A stretch of DNA of 52,573 bases from Bacteroidota bacterium (GTDB lineage: Bacteria > Bacteroidota > Bacteroidia > Bacteroidales > DTGW01), in assembly GCA_029550865.1 (NCBI GenBank), contig JAKPGM010000072.1, positions 1-52,573 of the forward strand, read 5' to 3'. Shown piece by piece: positions 37,738 to 47,388 of this stretch. Position numbers and translations under genes: made by a program. Under the pieces are notes generated by a model. It was not told the DNA's origin. It saw nothing but the letters and a program-made list of their open reading frames with translations, and did no database searches. Each line of letters begins with the position of its first letter. Position 1 is the stretch's first letter.

Positions 37738-37778
37738 CACTGCCCGGATTCAGGCCGGGCAGTGTATTAATTTTTTTT
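37738..37778 (+). terminator. Rho-independent terminator after GH11
   Basis: A perfect 10-bp stem CACTGCCCGG / CCGGGCAGTG with a 7-nt loop, then TATTAA and eight T. It separates GH11 from the next gene on the same strand. Confidence 0.9.
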
Positions 37779-37806
37779 GCAGAAAAACACTTAACCATTT
37801 GCTATT

Positions 37807-38652
37807 ATGAAACAATGTATTTTTTTTCTGGCAGTTCTTTTATTCCCTTTCATGGGCTGCATGAAAAAAGAAGTTGGTAATATGATTCTTGTCAAAGGGG
37901 GGACTTTCAAAAACAAAAAATCAAATTATTATGAGAAAAATATAACCGTTCGTGATTTTTACCTCGGAAAATATGAAGTCACTCAAAAAGAATGGACAGA
38001 AATAATGGGATATAACCCCTCAAAATTCAAAGGCAACAGCTTGCCTGTGGAAATGGTAAGCTGGTATGAATGTGTTGAATTTTGTAATCGCAAGAGTATT
38101 AAGGAAGGTTTCCAACCTTATTACAATATCGATAAAGAGAATATAGATTCTGTCAATAAAAATGAACTGGACAGTATCAAGTGGATAGTTACCATTAACC
38201 CCAATGCCAACGGCTATCGTTTACCCACAGAAGTCGAATGGGAATATGCAGCAAGTGGTGGACGAAAAAGCAGGCATTATACCTACAGCGGCAGTAACTA
38301 TGTTAATAATGTTGCCTGGTATTGGAGAAACTCAGGGGACAGTATCCTAAAAGATTACTGGTACTGGCCTGCTATTGAAAAGAACAATTGTCGGACTAAA
38401 CCTGTTGGTTCCAAAAAATCCAACGAATTGGGACTATACGACATGTCGGGGAATGTTAGGGAATGGTGCGAAGACTGGTATCAGGACTACAATACCGATA
38501 TAGGATATTACAGAGTCCAACGCGGGGGAGGCTGGATAGGCGATGCGCACGCCTGCGTTATATCGTTCAGGGGTAAATTTGAAGCTAGTGGTAAAGGCCC
38601 TGACCAGGGTTTTCGACTTTGTCGTTCGGCATACAACGTGCCCAAAAACTAA
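37807..38652 (+). CDS. SUMF1/FGE-sulfatase-domain lipoprotein
   Basis: A 281-residue lipoprotein (FMGCMKKEVGN) with the formylglycine-generating-enzyme fold: MILVKGGTFKN, FYLGKYEVTQKEWTEIMGYNP, LPVEMVSWYECVEFCN, NGYRLPTEVEWEYAASGG, NELGLYDMSGNVREWCEDWY and a C-terminal RGGGWIGDAHACVISFRG...QGFRLCRS. True FGE enzymes have a paired-cysteine copper site near the C-terminus; only one Cys is seen at that place, so it is probably a non-catalytic or ligand-binding relative. Such proteins are common in Bacteroidota and often lie near carbohydrate genes. It has its own leader after the GH11 terminator. Function unknown. Confidence 0.85.
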   Translation: MKQCIFFLAVLLFPFMGCMKKEVGNMILVKGGTFKNKKSNYYEKNITVRDFYLGKYEVTQKEWTEIMGYNPSKFKGNSLPVEMVSWYECVEFCNRKSIKEGFQPYYNIDKENIDSVNKNELDSIKWIVTINPNANGYRLPTEVEWEYAASGGRKSRHYTYSGSNYVNNVAWYWRNSGDSILKDYWYWPAIEKNNCRTKPVGSKKSNELGLYDMSGNVREWCEDWYQDYNTDIGYYRVQRGGGWIGDAHACVISFRGKFEASGKGPDQGFRLCRSAYNVPKN

Positions 38653-38703
38653 TTTCACCCGCAAAACCCACAACCATTATTTTGTTAAAAATTTGGAATT
38701 ATT

Positions 38704-38754
38704 GTCCCCCATGATGCCTCACAAAAATCATGGCTGATTATTCATGGGGGCTTA
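38704..38754. other. Inverted repeat between convergent genes
   Basis: GTCCCCCATGA and TCATGGGGGC flank about 30 nt between the stop of the SUMF-like gene and the stop of the adenosyltransferase gene. It could end transcription from either side, but no T run follows closely. Confidence 0.35.
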
Positions 38755-38848
38755 AGATATCACTGAAACAACTTTCTAAAAGAATGAATGATTTTAGTAT
38801 ACCCCGTCAAATCTTATTTAGTACAATACTTGCAAACTAGGATAGGAA

Positions 38849-39394
38849 TTAATAATTCGGTTTCCACTCAACCTGTTTAATATTGAGCGCTTTAACAAAA
38901 AACTGTGAGAGCATATACAGATAATCCGACAGTCTATTAAGATAGGCTACGATAATTTTATCAGTATTATATTTATCGCTCACCAGAGCTACCTGACGCT
39001 CTGCCCTACGACATATACTGCGTGCAACATCGCAATACGAAACCAACGGATGCCCCCCTGGTACGGTCACTGAATAGCCCCCCATGAGTATTGCATCGAT
39101 TTTATCTATCTCTCCTTCAATCAGCTCAATATCCTGCTGACTAATAACAGGTTTACGCCCCGAATAACTTTCCGACAGGATAGCGGCACAACTCAATAAG
39201 TTATTCTGGATGATGGTGAGTTTCTCCGAAATATTCGGCCAAGAGGTTAAATCACGCAAAATACCCAGATAGCTGGTCAATTCCTCCAATGCGCCTAATG
39301 CTTCTATATGATCATCATACTTTGGAAGACGTAATCCATTTCCAATTATTGTGGTGCCATCATCACCCTTTCTTGTGTAAATGCGGTTAGCCAT
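38849..39394 (-). CDS. PduO-type cob(I)alamin adenosyltransferase
   Basis: A 181-residue cytosolic enzyme that transfers the adenosyl group of ATP to cob(I)alamin, making coenzyme B12. Family motifs: ATP-binding TRKGDDGTTIIGNG (about 6-19), RSICRRAERQVA (about 125-136) and YLNRLSDYLYMLSQFF (about 150-165). Length is normal for the PduO family. It follows haem O synthase by 89 bp and is the last gene of the minus-strand respiratory run. The link to respiration is only positional; no B12-dependent enzyme lies in the window. Confidence 0.92.
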   Translation of the reverse strand: MANRIYTRKGDDGTTIIGNGLRLPKYDDHIEALGALEELTSYLGILRDLTSWPNISEKLTIIQNNLLSCAAILSESYSGRKPVISQQDIELIEGEIDKIDAILMGGYSVTVPGGHPLVSYCDVARSICRRAERQVALVSDKYNTDKIIVAYLNRLSDYLYMLSQFFVKALNIKQVEWKPNY

Positions 39395-39483
39395 AACTTA
39401 TCTTTTTATTCTTTTAACATTGATATCACACCTATTGTTCAAACTTCTAAAGCTTTATGCGAACTTTGTTAATACCATTAAAC

Positions 39484-40365
39484 TTACAGGACTACTCGCT
39501 GAAAAGCCACAGCCAGCATGTTGACAAGCAAATAAAAATTAATTCCTAAAAAAACCTCACGCAAACGTTGGGATACAGTCGTTTCGTTCCCAACCAGGTA
39601 ACGAACAAACATAATAATCAGTACTATATTGGCAAAAACAATAAGCCATACAATGGCGGTCGAACGAATAAGACCTACCACCGGGAATGACAGAGAAAAA
39701 ACAGTGGTAATCATTATCCACGGGAAAGTGATCCAACATAAGTTTTCCAACGGAAACACCCTTTTGATGGAGGCATAACCGGCACGCTCGTAATCATCGG
39801 CAAATTTGAGTAAAAGTATCCAGAAATGAAGAATTTGCCAGAAGAACAGGAATAAACCCAGCATCCATACCCGGATATCGACAAGCGAAGCACCTGCTGC
39901 CGACCATCCAATGAGGGCAGGGATGGCCCCTATAATGGATCCAGGAATTATGGCAAAGGCTGTATATCGTTTAAGTGGCGTATATACTGCATTGTACCAA
40001 AACACATTAGATAGTGCCAACACGGCAGGTAGCCATCCTGTAAAAACAAATAATACAGTTGCACCTACTAAAATCGAACCAATAGCAAGCCACAAGGCAA
40101 AGTCCGCATTAACTCTTCCCGATGGAATCGGACGATGACGCGTACGTTGCATGAGCGCATCAAAATGCCTTTCCTGCCAATGATTCAAACTGGCAGACCC
40201 TCCAGCCACCAGAAAGACTCCCACACCCACTGCAAACAATACAAGGGTATCGATAGTTTTAACGGCTAAAAGATATGCAGTAACTGCCGTAAAAACCACC
40301 ATTACCGAGATACGGTGCTTCCATAACTCTGGTACTACGTACAAATTTGATTTCAATACGCCCAT
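39484..40365 (-). CDS. ctaB: Protohaem IX farnesyltransferase (haem O synthase)
   Basis: A 293-residue UbiA-family membrane enzyme with about nine helices. It adds a farnesyl group to haem B, the first step to the haem A needed by the oxidase next door. The prenyl-diphosphate motif reads NHWQERHFDALMQRTRHRPI (about 62-81), where the usual first Asp is Glu; the second conserved region is near LKFADDYERAGYASIKRVF. It starts 3 bp after the subunit II gene, so it is in the same operon. Haem A synthase is not in the window. Confidence 0.93.
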   Translation of the reverse strand: MGVLKSNLYVVPELWKHRISVMVVFTAVTAYLLAVKTIDTLVLFAVGVGVFLVAGGSASLNHWQERHFDALMQRTRHRPIPSGRVNADFALWLAIGSILVGATVLFVFTGWLPAVLALSNVFWYNAVYTPLKRYTAFAIIPGSIIGAIPALIGWSAAGASLVDIRVWMLGLFLFFWQILHFWILLLKFADDYERAGYASIKRVFPLENLCWITFPWIMITTVFSLSFPVVGLIRSTAIVWLIVFANIVLIIMFVRYLVGNETTVSQRLREVFLGINFYLLVNMLAVAFQRVVL

Positions 40366-40368
40366 ACC

Positions 40369-41304
40369 CTACTTCTGATCACCACTTTTCTTCAAATATT
40401 CTACAATAGCTTTTATTTCTTCATCTTTAAGCACTCCTTTGTACGAACGCATAACATTAGGCATATAGCCTTCCTCAACTTTTGCATTTGGGTCAAGAAT
40501 CGATTCTTCGATATATTTTTCGTCAACTACAATGGTTTGTTTCTTACCATCGGAGGTAATCACTGTTTTTTTAGCACCCCATAAACCTTTAAACGAAGGC
40601 CCCACAAGCTTTGTCCCATCCTTTGAATGACAGCTGTAACATCCATTATTTCGCATGATAGCGTCCCCATCGGCTGATGAGGTAGCAACCTCGAGGTTGG
40701 CCATAATACTATCAAATTCCGCAGTAGGCACTACCTTCACCTTTGAATACATATAGGCATGACGCATACCACAATAGGCCGAGCAAAATATATCGTATTC
40801 TCCTAGCTCGGTCGCCTTAAACCAGGTATAATTATTTTTTCCAGGCACCACATCCTCCTTAATACGAAAAGCTGGTATGAAAAAACCATGTAAAACATCG
40901 GGCGAGTAAAGGTTCAGCCTAACAGGCTTATTCAGCGGAACATAGAGCGTTGTTGCTACTTTCCCATCGGGATACTCAAATTGCCAATCCCACATACGTC
41001 CGATAACTTTTACCACAAGAGCATCCTTGGGTGGTTTACGCAGTGGTATATAATTCTTCCACCCGATATAAAACATAGCCAATACAATAATCAAAGGAAT
41101 CGTAATCCACAATACTTCGAGCCATGTCCTCTCCTTAACCTGCACCGCGTTTTGATGTCGCTTTCGATTATATCGTGCCACAAACAAAATCATCAAAACG
41201 GTGATTAGAATTAAGAAAAAAATATCGATACCCAGAATAAAATAAAAGGTTTTGTCAATCTTCTCAACAAAATTTGAGGCACCGTATGGCATTCCGTAAT
41301 TCAT
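40369..41304 (-). CDS. ctaC: Cytochrome c oxidase subunit II with fused cytochrome c (caa3 type)
   Basis: A 311-residue subunit with two N-terminal transmembrane helices (about 20-45, 65-85), a periplasmic cupredoxin domain and a C-terminal haem c domain. The CuA site is complete: CSAYCGMRHAYM plus the upstream His of SPDVLHGFF. The haem site is CYSCH, with an axial Met probably in GYMPNVM. Electrons enter at the cytochrome domain, pass to CuA and then to subunit I. This fusion defines caa3-type oxidases. It lies 11 bp after the subunit IV gene. Confidence 0.94.
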   Translation of the reverse strand: MNYGMPYGASNFVEKIDKTFYFILGIDIFFLILITVLMILFVARYNRKRHQNAVQVKERTWLEVLWITIPLIIVLAMFYIGWKNYIPLRKPPKDALVVKVIGRMWDWQFEYPDGKVATTLYVPLNKPVRLNLYSPDVLHGFFIPAFRIKEDVVPGKNNYTWFKATELGEYDIFCSAYCGMRHAYMYSKVKVVPTAEFDSIMANLEVATSSADGDAIMRNNGCYSCHSKDGTKLVGPSFKGLWGAKKTVITSDGKKQTIVVDEKYIEESILDPNAKVEEGYMPNVMRSYKGVLKDEEIKAIVEYLKKSGDQK

Positions 41305-41315
41305 ATCTTCAGTTT

Positions 41316-41609
41316 TTACCGGAACAAATAATCAATATAGGTTATGATAATGATCAGTGCAAACAGCACAATAACCATTCCTACCAAAATTTTAGTAAGT
41401 AGGTTCTCATATTTTAGATGCATAAAATAGGAGAGCACCAGGTAACCTTTCAAGCAGGCAACCAAGAGAGCAATTGTAACATTCCATGCTTTCAGATCGA
41501 AAGAGGTAATCTCTATCGTCACAAAAGTTAAACCCAACAATACCACTAAAACAGTAGCTAATGTGCGGTATGGCGTAATATGAGCCGATGTTGAATGATG
41601 TTCCGTCAT
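41316..41609 (-). CDS. ctaF: Cytochrome c oxidase subunit IV-like small membrane protein
   Basis: A 97-residue protein with three transmembrane helices (TLATVLVVLLGLTFVTIEI; VTIALLVACLKGYLVLSYFM; ILVGMVIVLFALIIIITYI). FMHLKYE is typical of prokaryotic oxidase subunit IV. It lies 4 bp from the subunit III gene and 11 bp from the subunit II gene. Confidence 0.88.
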   Translation of the reverse strand: MTEHHSTSAHITPYRTLATVLVVLLGLTFVTIEITSFDLKAWNVTIALLVACLKGYLVLSYFMHLKYENLLTKILVGMVIVLFALIIIITYIDYLFR

Positions 41610-41613
41610 AGCA

Positions 41614-42234
41614 TCAGGTAATTAAATATAATAAAGGAAAAAGGAAAATCCAGATCAGGTCAACCAGGTGCCAGTAAAGTGCAGCGTTTTCAAGGAAAAC
41701 AAACTTCTCGGCATGTACTTTCCCGGCTTTTATTCTACGTTCAACAACAATCAAAATAATCATCCCCACTGTTACATGCAAGGCATGCAGTCCGGTCATG
41801 GCAAAGTAAAGCCCATAATAAAGGATATGACCATGTTCGAGCTTGCGTAAAAGTTCTGACCCAGGATAAATATCGTGCTCAAACTTGGCACCCCATTCAA
41901 AATACTTGTTAACCATAAAAATGAGTGCGCATAGAACCGTTAGCCAGATAAGTTGACGACTCAGCTTAACCTTATTTTCCTGTAAAGCAGTTAGCGCCAT
42001 TGCAACAGCCATACTACTTACAAGTAGCACAATGGTATTGACAGCACCAAAAACAACATTGAGTTCGAGCGAGGCCTCATGAAACTGGGTATGATACATG
42101 GCACGGTATACGGCATAAACCAGAAAAAGCCCACCAAACAATAGAATCTCAGTAAATATAAACAGCCACATACCCAGCTTGGCAGCCTCATCGTCGCGAT
42201 GTTCCAACAGATGTGCTTTCGCTTGATGTTCCAT
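41614..42234 (-). CDS. ctaE: Cytochrome c oxidase subunit III
   Basis: A 206-residue membrane protein of the caa3 oxidase with five helices, the usual short bacterial form. Typical segments: KLGMWLFIFTEILLFGGLFLVY, GHILYYGLYFAMTGLHALHVTVGM and ALYWHLVDLIWIFLFPLLYLI. It keeps the lipid-holding and His/Glu residues of the family. It is encoded 14 bp after subunit I. Confidence 0.93.
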   Translation of the reverse strand: MEHQAKAHLLEHRDDEAAKLGMWLFIFTEILLFGGLFLVYAVYRAMYHTQFHEASLELNVVFGAVNTIVLLVSSMAVAMALTALQENKVKLSRQLIWLTVLCALIFMVNKYFEWGAKFEHDIYPGSELLRKLEHGHILYYGLYFAMTGLHALHVTVGMIILIVVERRIKAGKVHAEKFVFLENAALYWHLVDLIWIFLFPLLYLIT

Positions 42235-42248
42235 ACTATATCATCTAA

Positions 42249-43859
42249 TTATTTGAAATTATAAGGTTTCCCCTCAATATGTGGAATCTCTTCGAAATTT
42301 TCCAGCGGGGGTGGCGAGGGAATTTGCCACTCCAGCGTGGTACCATTCCACGGGTTGGCTGGCGCCTTTTCTCCTTTTCGAGCACTTCGTATCAAATTAT
42401 AAAACATCAGCACCAACCCTGCAGCCAGAACAAATCCCCCAATAGTTGAAACTATCTGCGCTGGCTGAAATTGTGGAAAATAATCGTAATATCTTCGTGG
42501 CATGCCCTCAATGCCTATGATAAACTGAGGAAAATATAGCAGATTAAAGCCTATAAACATTATAATGGATGCAATGGTAGCCTGTTTGATATTATACATG
42601 CGTCCATACATTTTTGGGAACCAGTAATGAACAGCGGCAAAAGCAGCAAACCCCATTCCCCCAAAGATGATGTAATGAAAATGTGCCACTACAAAAGACG
42701 TGTCGTGCACATGAACGTTGGTAGCTAATGCACCAAGTACCAATCCTGTTAAACCACCAATGGTAAAAAGAAAGATGAAAAACAAGGCAAAAAGAAATGG
42801 CGGCTTCATATCAATCGAACCTTTATACATGGTAGCCAGCCAGTTAAATACTTTAATAGCACTGGGTACCGCCACCACAAAAGTTAAAAACGAAAACAAC
42901 CACAATGATTTTCCACTCATCCCCGAGGTGTACATGTGGTGCCCCCATACCAGATAACCCACGGCCGCAATGGCAACACTCGAAAGCGCGATTGCCTTAT
43001 AGCCATAAACTTTCCGTTGACAGAAGGTGGGAATAATTTCGGTAATCACTCCCATAGCAGGCAAAATCATGATATAAACAGCTGGATGGGAATATATCCA
43101 GAACAGGTGTTGATATAAAACAGGATCCCCCCCCAGGGCTGGATCGAAAAAGCCGATATGAAACAAACGTTCGGCGATAATCATTAATAGGGTGATACCT
43201 ACCACTGGTGTGGCCAGTAACTGTATCCATGCCGTAGCATAAATTGCCCAGGGAAAAAGTGGCATCCGGAAAAACGTCATGCCGGGAGCTCGTAAGCGGT
43301 GAACCGTCACTATAAAGTTCAATCCCGTAAGTATGGACGAAAAACCTAAAATGAATGCTGCTGTGGTAGCCATAATCACATTGGTACCCGTTGAGGTACT
43401 ATAGGGTGCATAAAATGTCCAACCGGTATCGGGTGGTCCATGCCGCATAAATTGGGATAATATGGCCAAAAAAGAACCAAAAAGGAAAAGATAAAACGAA
43501 AAGAGATTCAACCGTGGGAAGGCCACATCCCTGGCTCCTATCATGATGGGTAAACTAAAATTACCAAACGTAGCGGATAGACCCGGAATAACAACCATAA
43601 AAATCATGATGATACCATGCACCGTAAACAAGCCATTATAAGCTTGAGGTTCTACAATGGTTTTCCCTGGTGCTATAAGTTCGATACGCATGAGTAATCC
43701 TATGATTACGCCCACAATGAAAAATGCTGAAATGGCGTACAGGTACATCAATCCTATCCGCTTATGGTCGGTCGAGGTGAGCCACGCCCATATCCCTTTG
43801 TACCGCCCCGTATTCTCGAGGTAAGTGCCTCGGTAAAAATCCTGTACTTCTGCTCTCAT
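42249..43859 (-). CDS. ctaD: Cytochrome c oxidase subunit I (A2-type haem-copper oxidase)
   Basis: A 536-residue catalytic subunit with about 12 helices, which reduces oxygen to water and pumps protons. Haem/copper ligands are visible: [15 protein letters not shown] (CuB His and cross-linked Tyr), [10 protein letters not shown] (CuB His pair) and [12 protein letters not shown] (haem a3 and a). The YSHPAVY form, with no Glu in the HPEVY position, marks the A2 subtype found in Rhodothermus and Thermus caa3 enzymes (from family knowledge). SCO1 lies 5 bp upstream and subunit III 14 bp downstream. Confidence 0.95.
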   Translation of the reverse strand: MRAEVQDFYRGTYLENTGRYKGIWAWLTSTDHKRIGLMYLYAISAFFIVGVIIGLLMRIELIAPGKTIVEPQAYNGLFTVHGIIMIFMVVIPGLSATFGNFSLPIMIGARDVAFPRLNLFSFYLFLFGSFLAILSQFMRHGPPDTGWTFYAPYSTSTGTNVIMATTAAFILGFSSILTGLNFIVTVHRLRAPGMTFFRMPLFPWAIYATAWIQLLATPVVGITLLMIIAERLFHIGFFDPALGGDPVLYQHLFWIYSHPAVYIMILPAMGVITEIIPTFCQRKVYGYKAIALSSVAIAAVGYLVWGHHMYTSGMSGKSLWLFSFLTFVVAVPSAIKVFNWLATMYKGSIDMKPPFLFALFFIFLFTIGGLTGLVLGALATNVHVHDTSFVVAHFHYIIFGGMGFAAFAAVHYWFPKMYGRMYNIKQATIASIIMFIGFNLLYFPQFIIGIEGMPRRYYDYFPQFQPAQIVSTIGGFVLAAGLVLMFYNLIRSARKGEKAPANPWNGTTLEWQIPSPPPLENFEEIPHIEGKPYNFK

Positions 43860-43864
43860 CTTCT

Positions 43865-44638
43865 CTATGAATTTATTGATTTTTTTCTACGAGAATACCG
43901 CCATAACCATATTACAAACAAAAGCAACACAAATACCAGCAACGTGCCAGAAATCTTAAGTACATCAAACACATAACGCTTACCAGCTGGGTCGTATGCA
44001 AAACAGTAAAGTAAAATCTTTTGCCCTGCCGGACGTGCTTCTTCATTCTGAGCCTCAATCAATGCCATTTTAAAATCGAGTGGTAGATAGCTTATGCCAT
44101 AAAGATATCGCGTAATCTTACCATGAGGGCTTACTGCAATGATAGCCGATGGATGTACAAAATCAAAGCCTACTGCCTTTACCTTGTATCCAAAAGCATT
44201 TGTTACTTTAAATAGAGTCAAGCTGTCGGAAGTTAAAAAATGCCACCCTTCCTTGTGATCCTTTGCATACCGTTCGGTAAAGGTTTGTTTCTTCTCTCTG
44301 GCTTTCTCGGGCGTGTCGCGAAAATTAAAGCTGATGGTTACCACCTGATAATCCTTACCCAATATCAAGTCGGTTTTTTTGATAACATCCCCTACCCCTT
44401 CCAATAAGGGACTACAAAGTCCTGGACAATCGAAATATACAAAACTAAAGATAGTGGGTTTATCGACTATATCACCCAAAGTAACCGTATCAGAATTTTC
44501 ATTAACAAATTTAAGATGTAGCGGTATAGTATCATTTAGGTGCTCTACAATCCCAACTTCGGGCTCAACCATTGTTGTTTGTCCTCGACAAACAAATACA
44601 TTCAGAATTAATGCGAAAATAGATACATATCTTATCAT
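43865..44638 (-). CDS. SCO1/SenC copper chaperone for CuA
   Basis: A 257-residue protein with an N-terminal signal, a thioredoxin-like SCO domain and a C-terminal transmembrane helix (about 225-247). The copper site is CPGLC in [14 protein letters not shown], with the distal His in [14 protein letters not shown]. It loads copper into the CuA centre of subunit II. It is the first gene of the oxidase run. The start ATG is the last three bases of leader element E. The C-terminal anchor is unusual, as most SCO proteins are anchored N-terminally. Confidence 0.9.
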   Translation of the reverse strand: MIRYVSIFALILNVFVCRGQTTMVEPEVGIVEHLNDTIPLHLKFVNENSDTVTLGDIVDKPTIFSFVYFDCPGLCSPLLEGVGDVIKKTDLILGKDYQVVTISFNFRDTPEKAREKKQTFTERYAKDHKEGWHFLTSDSLTLFKVTNAFGYKVKAVGFDFVHPSAIIAVSPHGKITRYLYGISYLPLDFKMALIEAQNEEARPAGQKILLYCFAYDPAGKRYVFDVLKISGTLLVFVLLLFVIWLWRYSRRKKSINS

Positions 44639-44774
44639 CCTTAAATAATTTTAAAAATATTTCTTAAAAGGTCAGCTGTAACTCACATATTATATGTTTT
44701 GTAACCTATAAACAGGTATGAGATATTAGTTGTATGCCCAGTTATGAATACCGCTCTACACATGCTCATTATCT
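44636..44774 (-). promoter_or_regulatory. Leader element E (partly decayed), upstream of SCO1
   Basis: It ends TTTTAAAATTATTTAAGGATG on the SCO1 start codon and contains CTTTTAAGAAATATTTTTAA, ATGTGAGTTACAGCTGACC and GAGCATGTGTAGAGCGGTAT from the family. The hairpin is broken: the upstream arm is CAGCTGA and the downstream arm AAGGATG. The MKRAC start is lost, and a shifted ORF (MSMCRAVFITG) stops after 28 codons. Position and orientation are kept though pairing is not. Confidence 0.5.
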
Positions 44775-44810
44775 TAAAATAGTTGTTCAAAAAATGTAAA
44801 CTGTATCTTC

Positions 44811-45182
44811 TCAATCATTTTTGACCGATTTATAATTGTTTGCGATGAGCAAAGAAGCACCCAGCAATGCCAGATCCTTCGACAGAGCAAAAAGTGCCAT
44901 CTCGGCATGACTGGTAAACAGATTGGGAATGTGTATGGTAAGAATAAATAGACTTAACATAAAAACCAACCCATAACAGGCTACTGTAACATACCGATTA
45001 ATGATGATAAGTACACTGGCTGCTATGAGAAAAAAACCTGCCAGAAATACTGTATAAGCCCCGCCAGGCACATAGGATGTCATCATTCCCAAAAATACAT
45101 CGGTCATGAAAAAATGATTCAGACCTATAATACCGAAGGGAAGGCCATAAAGTATACGACCCAATAAATTGAAATTTTTCAT
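44811..45182 (-). CDS. DoxX-like four-helix membrane protein
   Basis: A 123-residue membrane protein with four helices (LLGRILYGLPFGIIGLNHFF; GAYTVFLAGFFLIAASVLII; VTVACYGLVFMLSLFILTI; LSKDLALLGASLLIAN), the length and pattern of DoxX-family proteins. Its start overlaps the cytochrome c stop by 4 bp, so it is translated with it. Its role in the respiratory cluster is unknown; DoxX relatives occur with quinol oxidases. Confidence 0.78.
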   Translation of the reverse strand: MKNFNLLGRILYGLPFGIIGLNHFFMTDVFLGMMTSYVPGGAYTVFLAGFFLIAASVLIIINRYVTVACYGLVFMLSLFILTIHIPNLFTSHAEMALFALSKDLALLGASLLIANNYKSVKND

Positions 45183-46102
45183 AGTTTAGGGTTTTTACCG
45201 GTTTGCTTAATTTTTCGAATGGATAATATGATGCGAATAAGGAAAAACCAAATGGTACCCACTACCAATAGGTAGGAAATAATAAGCCAACGAGGCGCCT
45301 TTTTCCCTACATTCCACATCGCATTCTTCTCGGTCAAAGGTGGCTTGATGGTTGGAACTCCAAGCTTAGCAGTATAGGTCTTCTCGAGTTCTCCAAACAT
45401 CTCATGATTGACTTTTACTATCAGTTGAACATTTCCCACAGAATCTCCTGGCAAATTTGTAGGAAAATTAAATGTTACCAGGCCATTCTGCGAAGTTGTT
45501 CTAACCGAATCAATTGGTAAGTTGCCAAAATATCGTTGAACAAAAAGACTTACCTCTGCCTCAGACAGGGGAAGCGTATCGGTCTTTTGAAATGCCTTGA
45601 TCAACACGACAACCTTGTGTTGAACAGTATCAAAAGTAGGTATAACCTTCACAGAACGCAATTTAGCCGAATCGACCAATCGGGCCAACGGCGGCTGAAC
45701 ATAATCCTTATTAAAACTGCGTAAAAAAGCTACCACCTGCCAGCGTTCCTGTTCCGTAAGCGAGTTTTTAAACGATGGCATAGCCCCACGACCTACAGTA
45801 ATCTTATAAAATATAGCCCCATCGCTTTGTTGCTGTACCTTTTTTTCTGCAAGATCAGGCGGTATGGGTACTAACGATCGTATATTATTTCCCTGACCAG
45901 GCATACCATGGCAGGATGCACAACTCCTCTTAAAAATATCCTCGCCCTTCTTACGCATCTGTTCATCAAACAGGTAGGGTGAGGTACGTTTTTCTTTATC
46001 CGCAGGTACCTGCCATTCTTCAGCCCGACCAGCTATTGCGAATAGCAACAAAGTGCTAAAAAGAATAACACGCTTTCTTTCAATTATCCTCATGACTTTC
46101 AA
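45179..46102 (-). CDS. Membrane-anchored monohaem cytochrome c
   Basis: A 307-residue periplasmic protein: signal segment (about 10-27), a haem c domain (about 45-135) with Cys61, Cys64 and His65 in SCASCHG and a probable axial Met in GRGAMPSF, a beta-rich domain (about 140-255) and a C-terminal transmembrane helix (about 275-295). It is likely the electron carrier or exit subunit between the Fe-S/NrfD pair and the caa3 oxidase, like ActE-type subunits; this is inferred from context. It overlaps the NrfD gene by 23 bp and DoxX by 4 bp, so the three are translationally coupled. Confidence 0.88.
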   Translation of the reverse strand: MKVMRIIERKRVILFSTLLLFAIAGRAEEWQVPADKEKRTSPYLFDEQMRKKGEDIFKRSCASCHGMPGQGNNIRSLVPIPPDLAEKKVQQQSDGAIFYKITVGRGAMPSFKNSLTEQERWQVVAFLRSFNKDYVQPPLARLVDSAKLRSVKVIPTFDTVQHKVVVLIKAFQKTDTLPLSEAEVSLFVQRYFGNLPIDSVRTTSQNGLVTFNFPTNLPGDSVGNVQLIVKVNHEMFGELEKTYTAKLGVPTIKPPLTEKNAMWNVGKKAPRWLIISYLLVVGTIWFFLIRIILSIRKIKQTGKNPKL

Positions 46103-47375
46103 CTTCTTGTATAGGCAACACAGGAAACGTTTTCGACAAAACCGTAATAATCATCAAGACCAAAATAATAGGTGCAATAGTAATAGCAATCTCAATCAAT
46201 GTAGGCTTGTATATCTGATATTCAATCGGAACATTCTGAATAGGCAGGAAGGGATGCTGCATGGTAGGAATAACAATCAAATATCGTTTAAACCAGGCAC
46301 CAATGATGACAAAAATAGCAACTATGAGTAAGGGTAAAGGTTTACGCATGGGTTTAAATAGTAAGAGGATAATGGGTAATAACAAACCGCCCAACTGCAC
46401 CGACCAGTATAAAACTGCAAAACGTCCCTGAAATAACTCATGCAGATGAGCCGCATCCGCATGCTTGAGCTTATACACAGGTACCAGATATTCGTTGATA
46501 TTGAAATAGAGATATACCAACGACACCAGCACCAGCAACTTGCCAATTTTATCAAAAAGGTCAACGGTTATATACTGTTCAAGGTGATATATCTTACGAA
46601 ACACATACATAGCAATGATTACAGCAGCTGTTCCACTGACAAAAGCCCCGGTGACAAAATAGGGACCAAATATAGTACTGTCCCATCCAGGCCGATGGGT
46701 GACCGCAAACAACCACGAGGTAACCGTATGGATGGCCAGAGCAACTGGAATAATGAGTATGAGCAATGTTTTTACACCCTGGCGAATAATACGCTGCTGG
46801 TTCTCGCTATTCTGCCAATTTACCGATAGAATCTCATACAATTTTCTTTGCCATTTAGGTACATGGGTCAATCGGTCGCGACACAGCGCAATATCAGGTA
46901 TCATGGGCAAATAAAGCAACAAAGTGCTTATCACCACATACGTTGTAACCACTGTTACATCCCAGATGATAGGTGATTGGATTCGCCCATAAAAGAACAG
47001 GTACAGAAACCTATCGGGACGCCCCATGTCTGAGATAATAACCAGGCCTGCAACAGCGGCAAAAGCCAAAGAAATAATTTCAGCAATGCGAGCCAGTGGC
47101 GAAGCCCATTTAATCTGTGTAAGTCCCAATACCGCACTGATGAGCATGCCTATCAAACTCGTTGCCACAAAAAATACAAAGTTGGCGATATATATACCCC
47201 ACGAAACATAATCGCGTAAACCCGTTACCCCCAACCCAACCTTCAGCTGGATGACATAGGCATACAGGCATGCGACCAACGCAGCTGTTAAAAACGACAT
47301 CCATATTAAAAAGCCTTTCCCGTACCCAATTGGTCTAAGCAAATCGTTGATTACTTTTTCGTTTGCAACGTTCAT
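46080..47375 (-). CDS. NrfD/PsrC (ActC-like) integral membrane subunit
   Basis: A 431-residue membrane protein with about ten helices, of the NrfD family that carries the quinol site and partners Fe-S proteins. Segments such as GFLIWMSFLTAALVACLYAYV, DYVSWGIYIANFVFFVATSLIG, SDMGRPDRFLYLFFYGRIQSPIIWDV and the C-terminal helices match the long NrfD form seen in alternative complex III. It should pass quinol electrons to the Fe-S protein encoded 13 bp upstream. Confidence 0.9.
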   Translation of the reverse strand: MNVANEKVINDLLRPIGYGKGFLIWMSFLTAALVACLYAYVIQLKVGLGVTGLRDYVSWGIYIANFVFFVATSLIGMLISAVLGLTQIKWASPLARIAEIISLAFAAVAGLVIISDMGRPDRFLYLFFYGRIQSPIIWDVTVVTTYVVISTLLLYLPMIPDIALCRDRLTHVPKWQRKLYEILSVNWQNSENQQRIIRQGVKTLLILIIPVALAIHTVTSWLFAVTHRPGWDSTIFGPYFVTGAFVSGTAAVIIAMYVFRKIYHLEQYITVDLFDKIGKLLVLVSLVYLYFNINEYLVPVYKLKHADAAHLHELFQGRFAVLYWSVQLGGLLLPIILLLFKPMRKPLPLLIVAIFVIIGAWFKRYLIVIPTMQHPFLPIQNVPIEYQIYKPTLIEIAITIAPIILVLMIITVLSKTFPVLPIQEVESHEDN

Positions 47376-47388
47376 AGCATTTTAGCAA

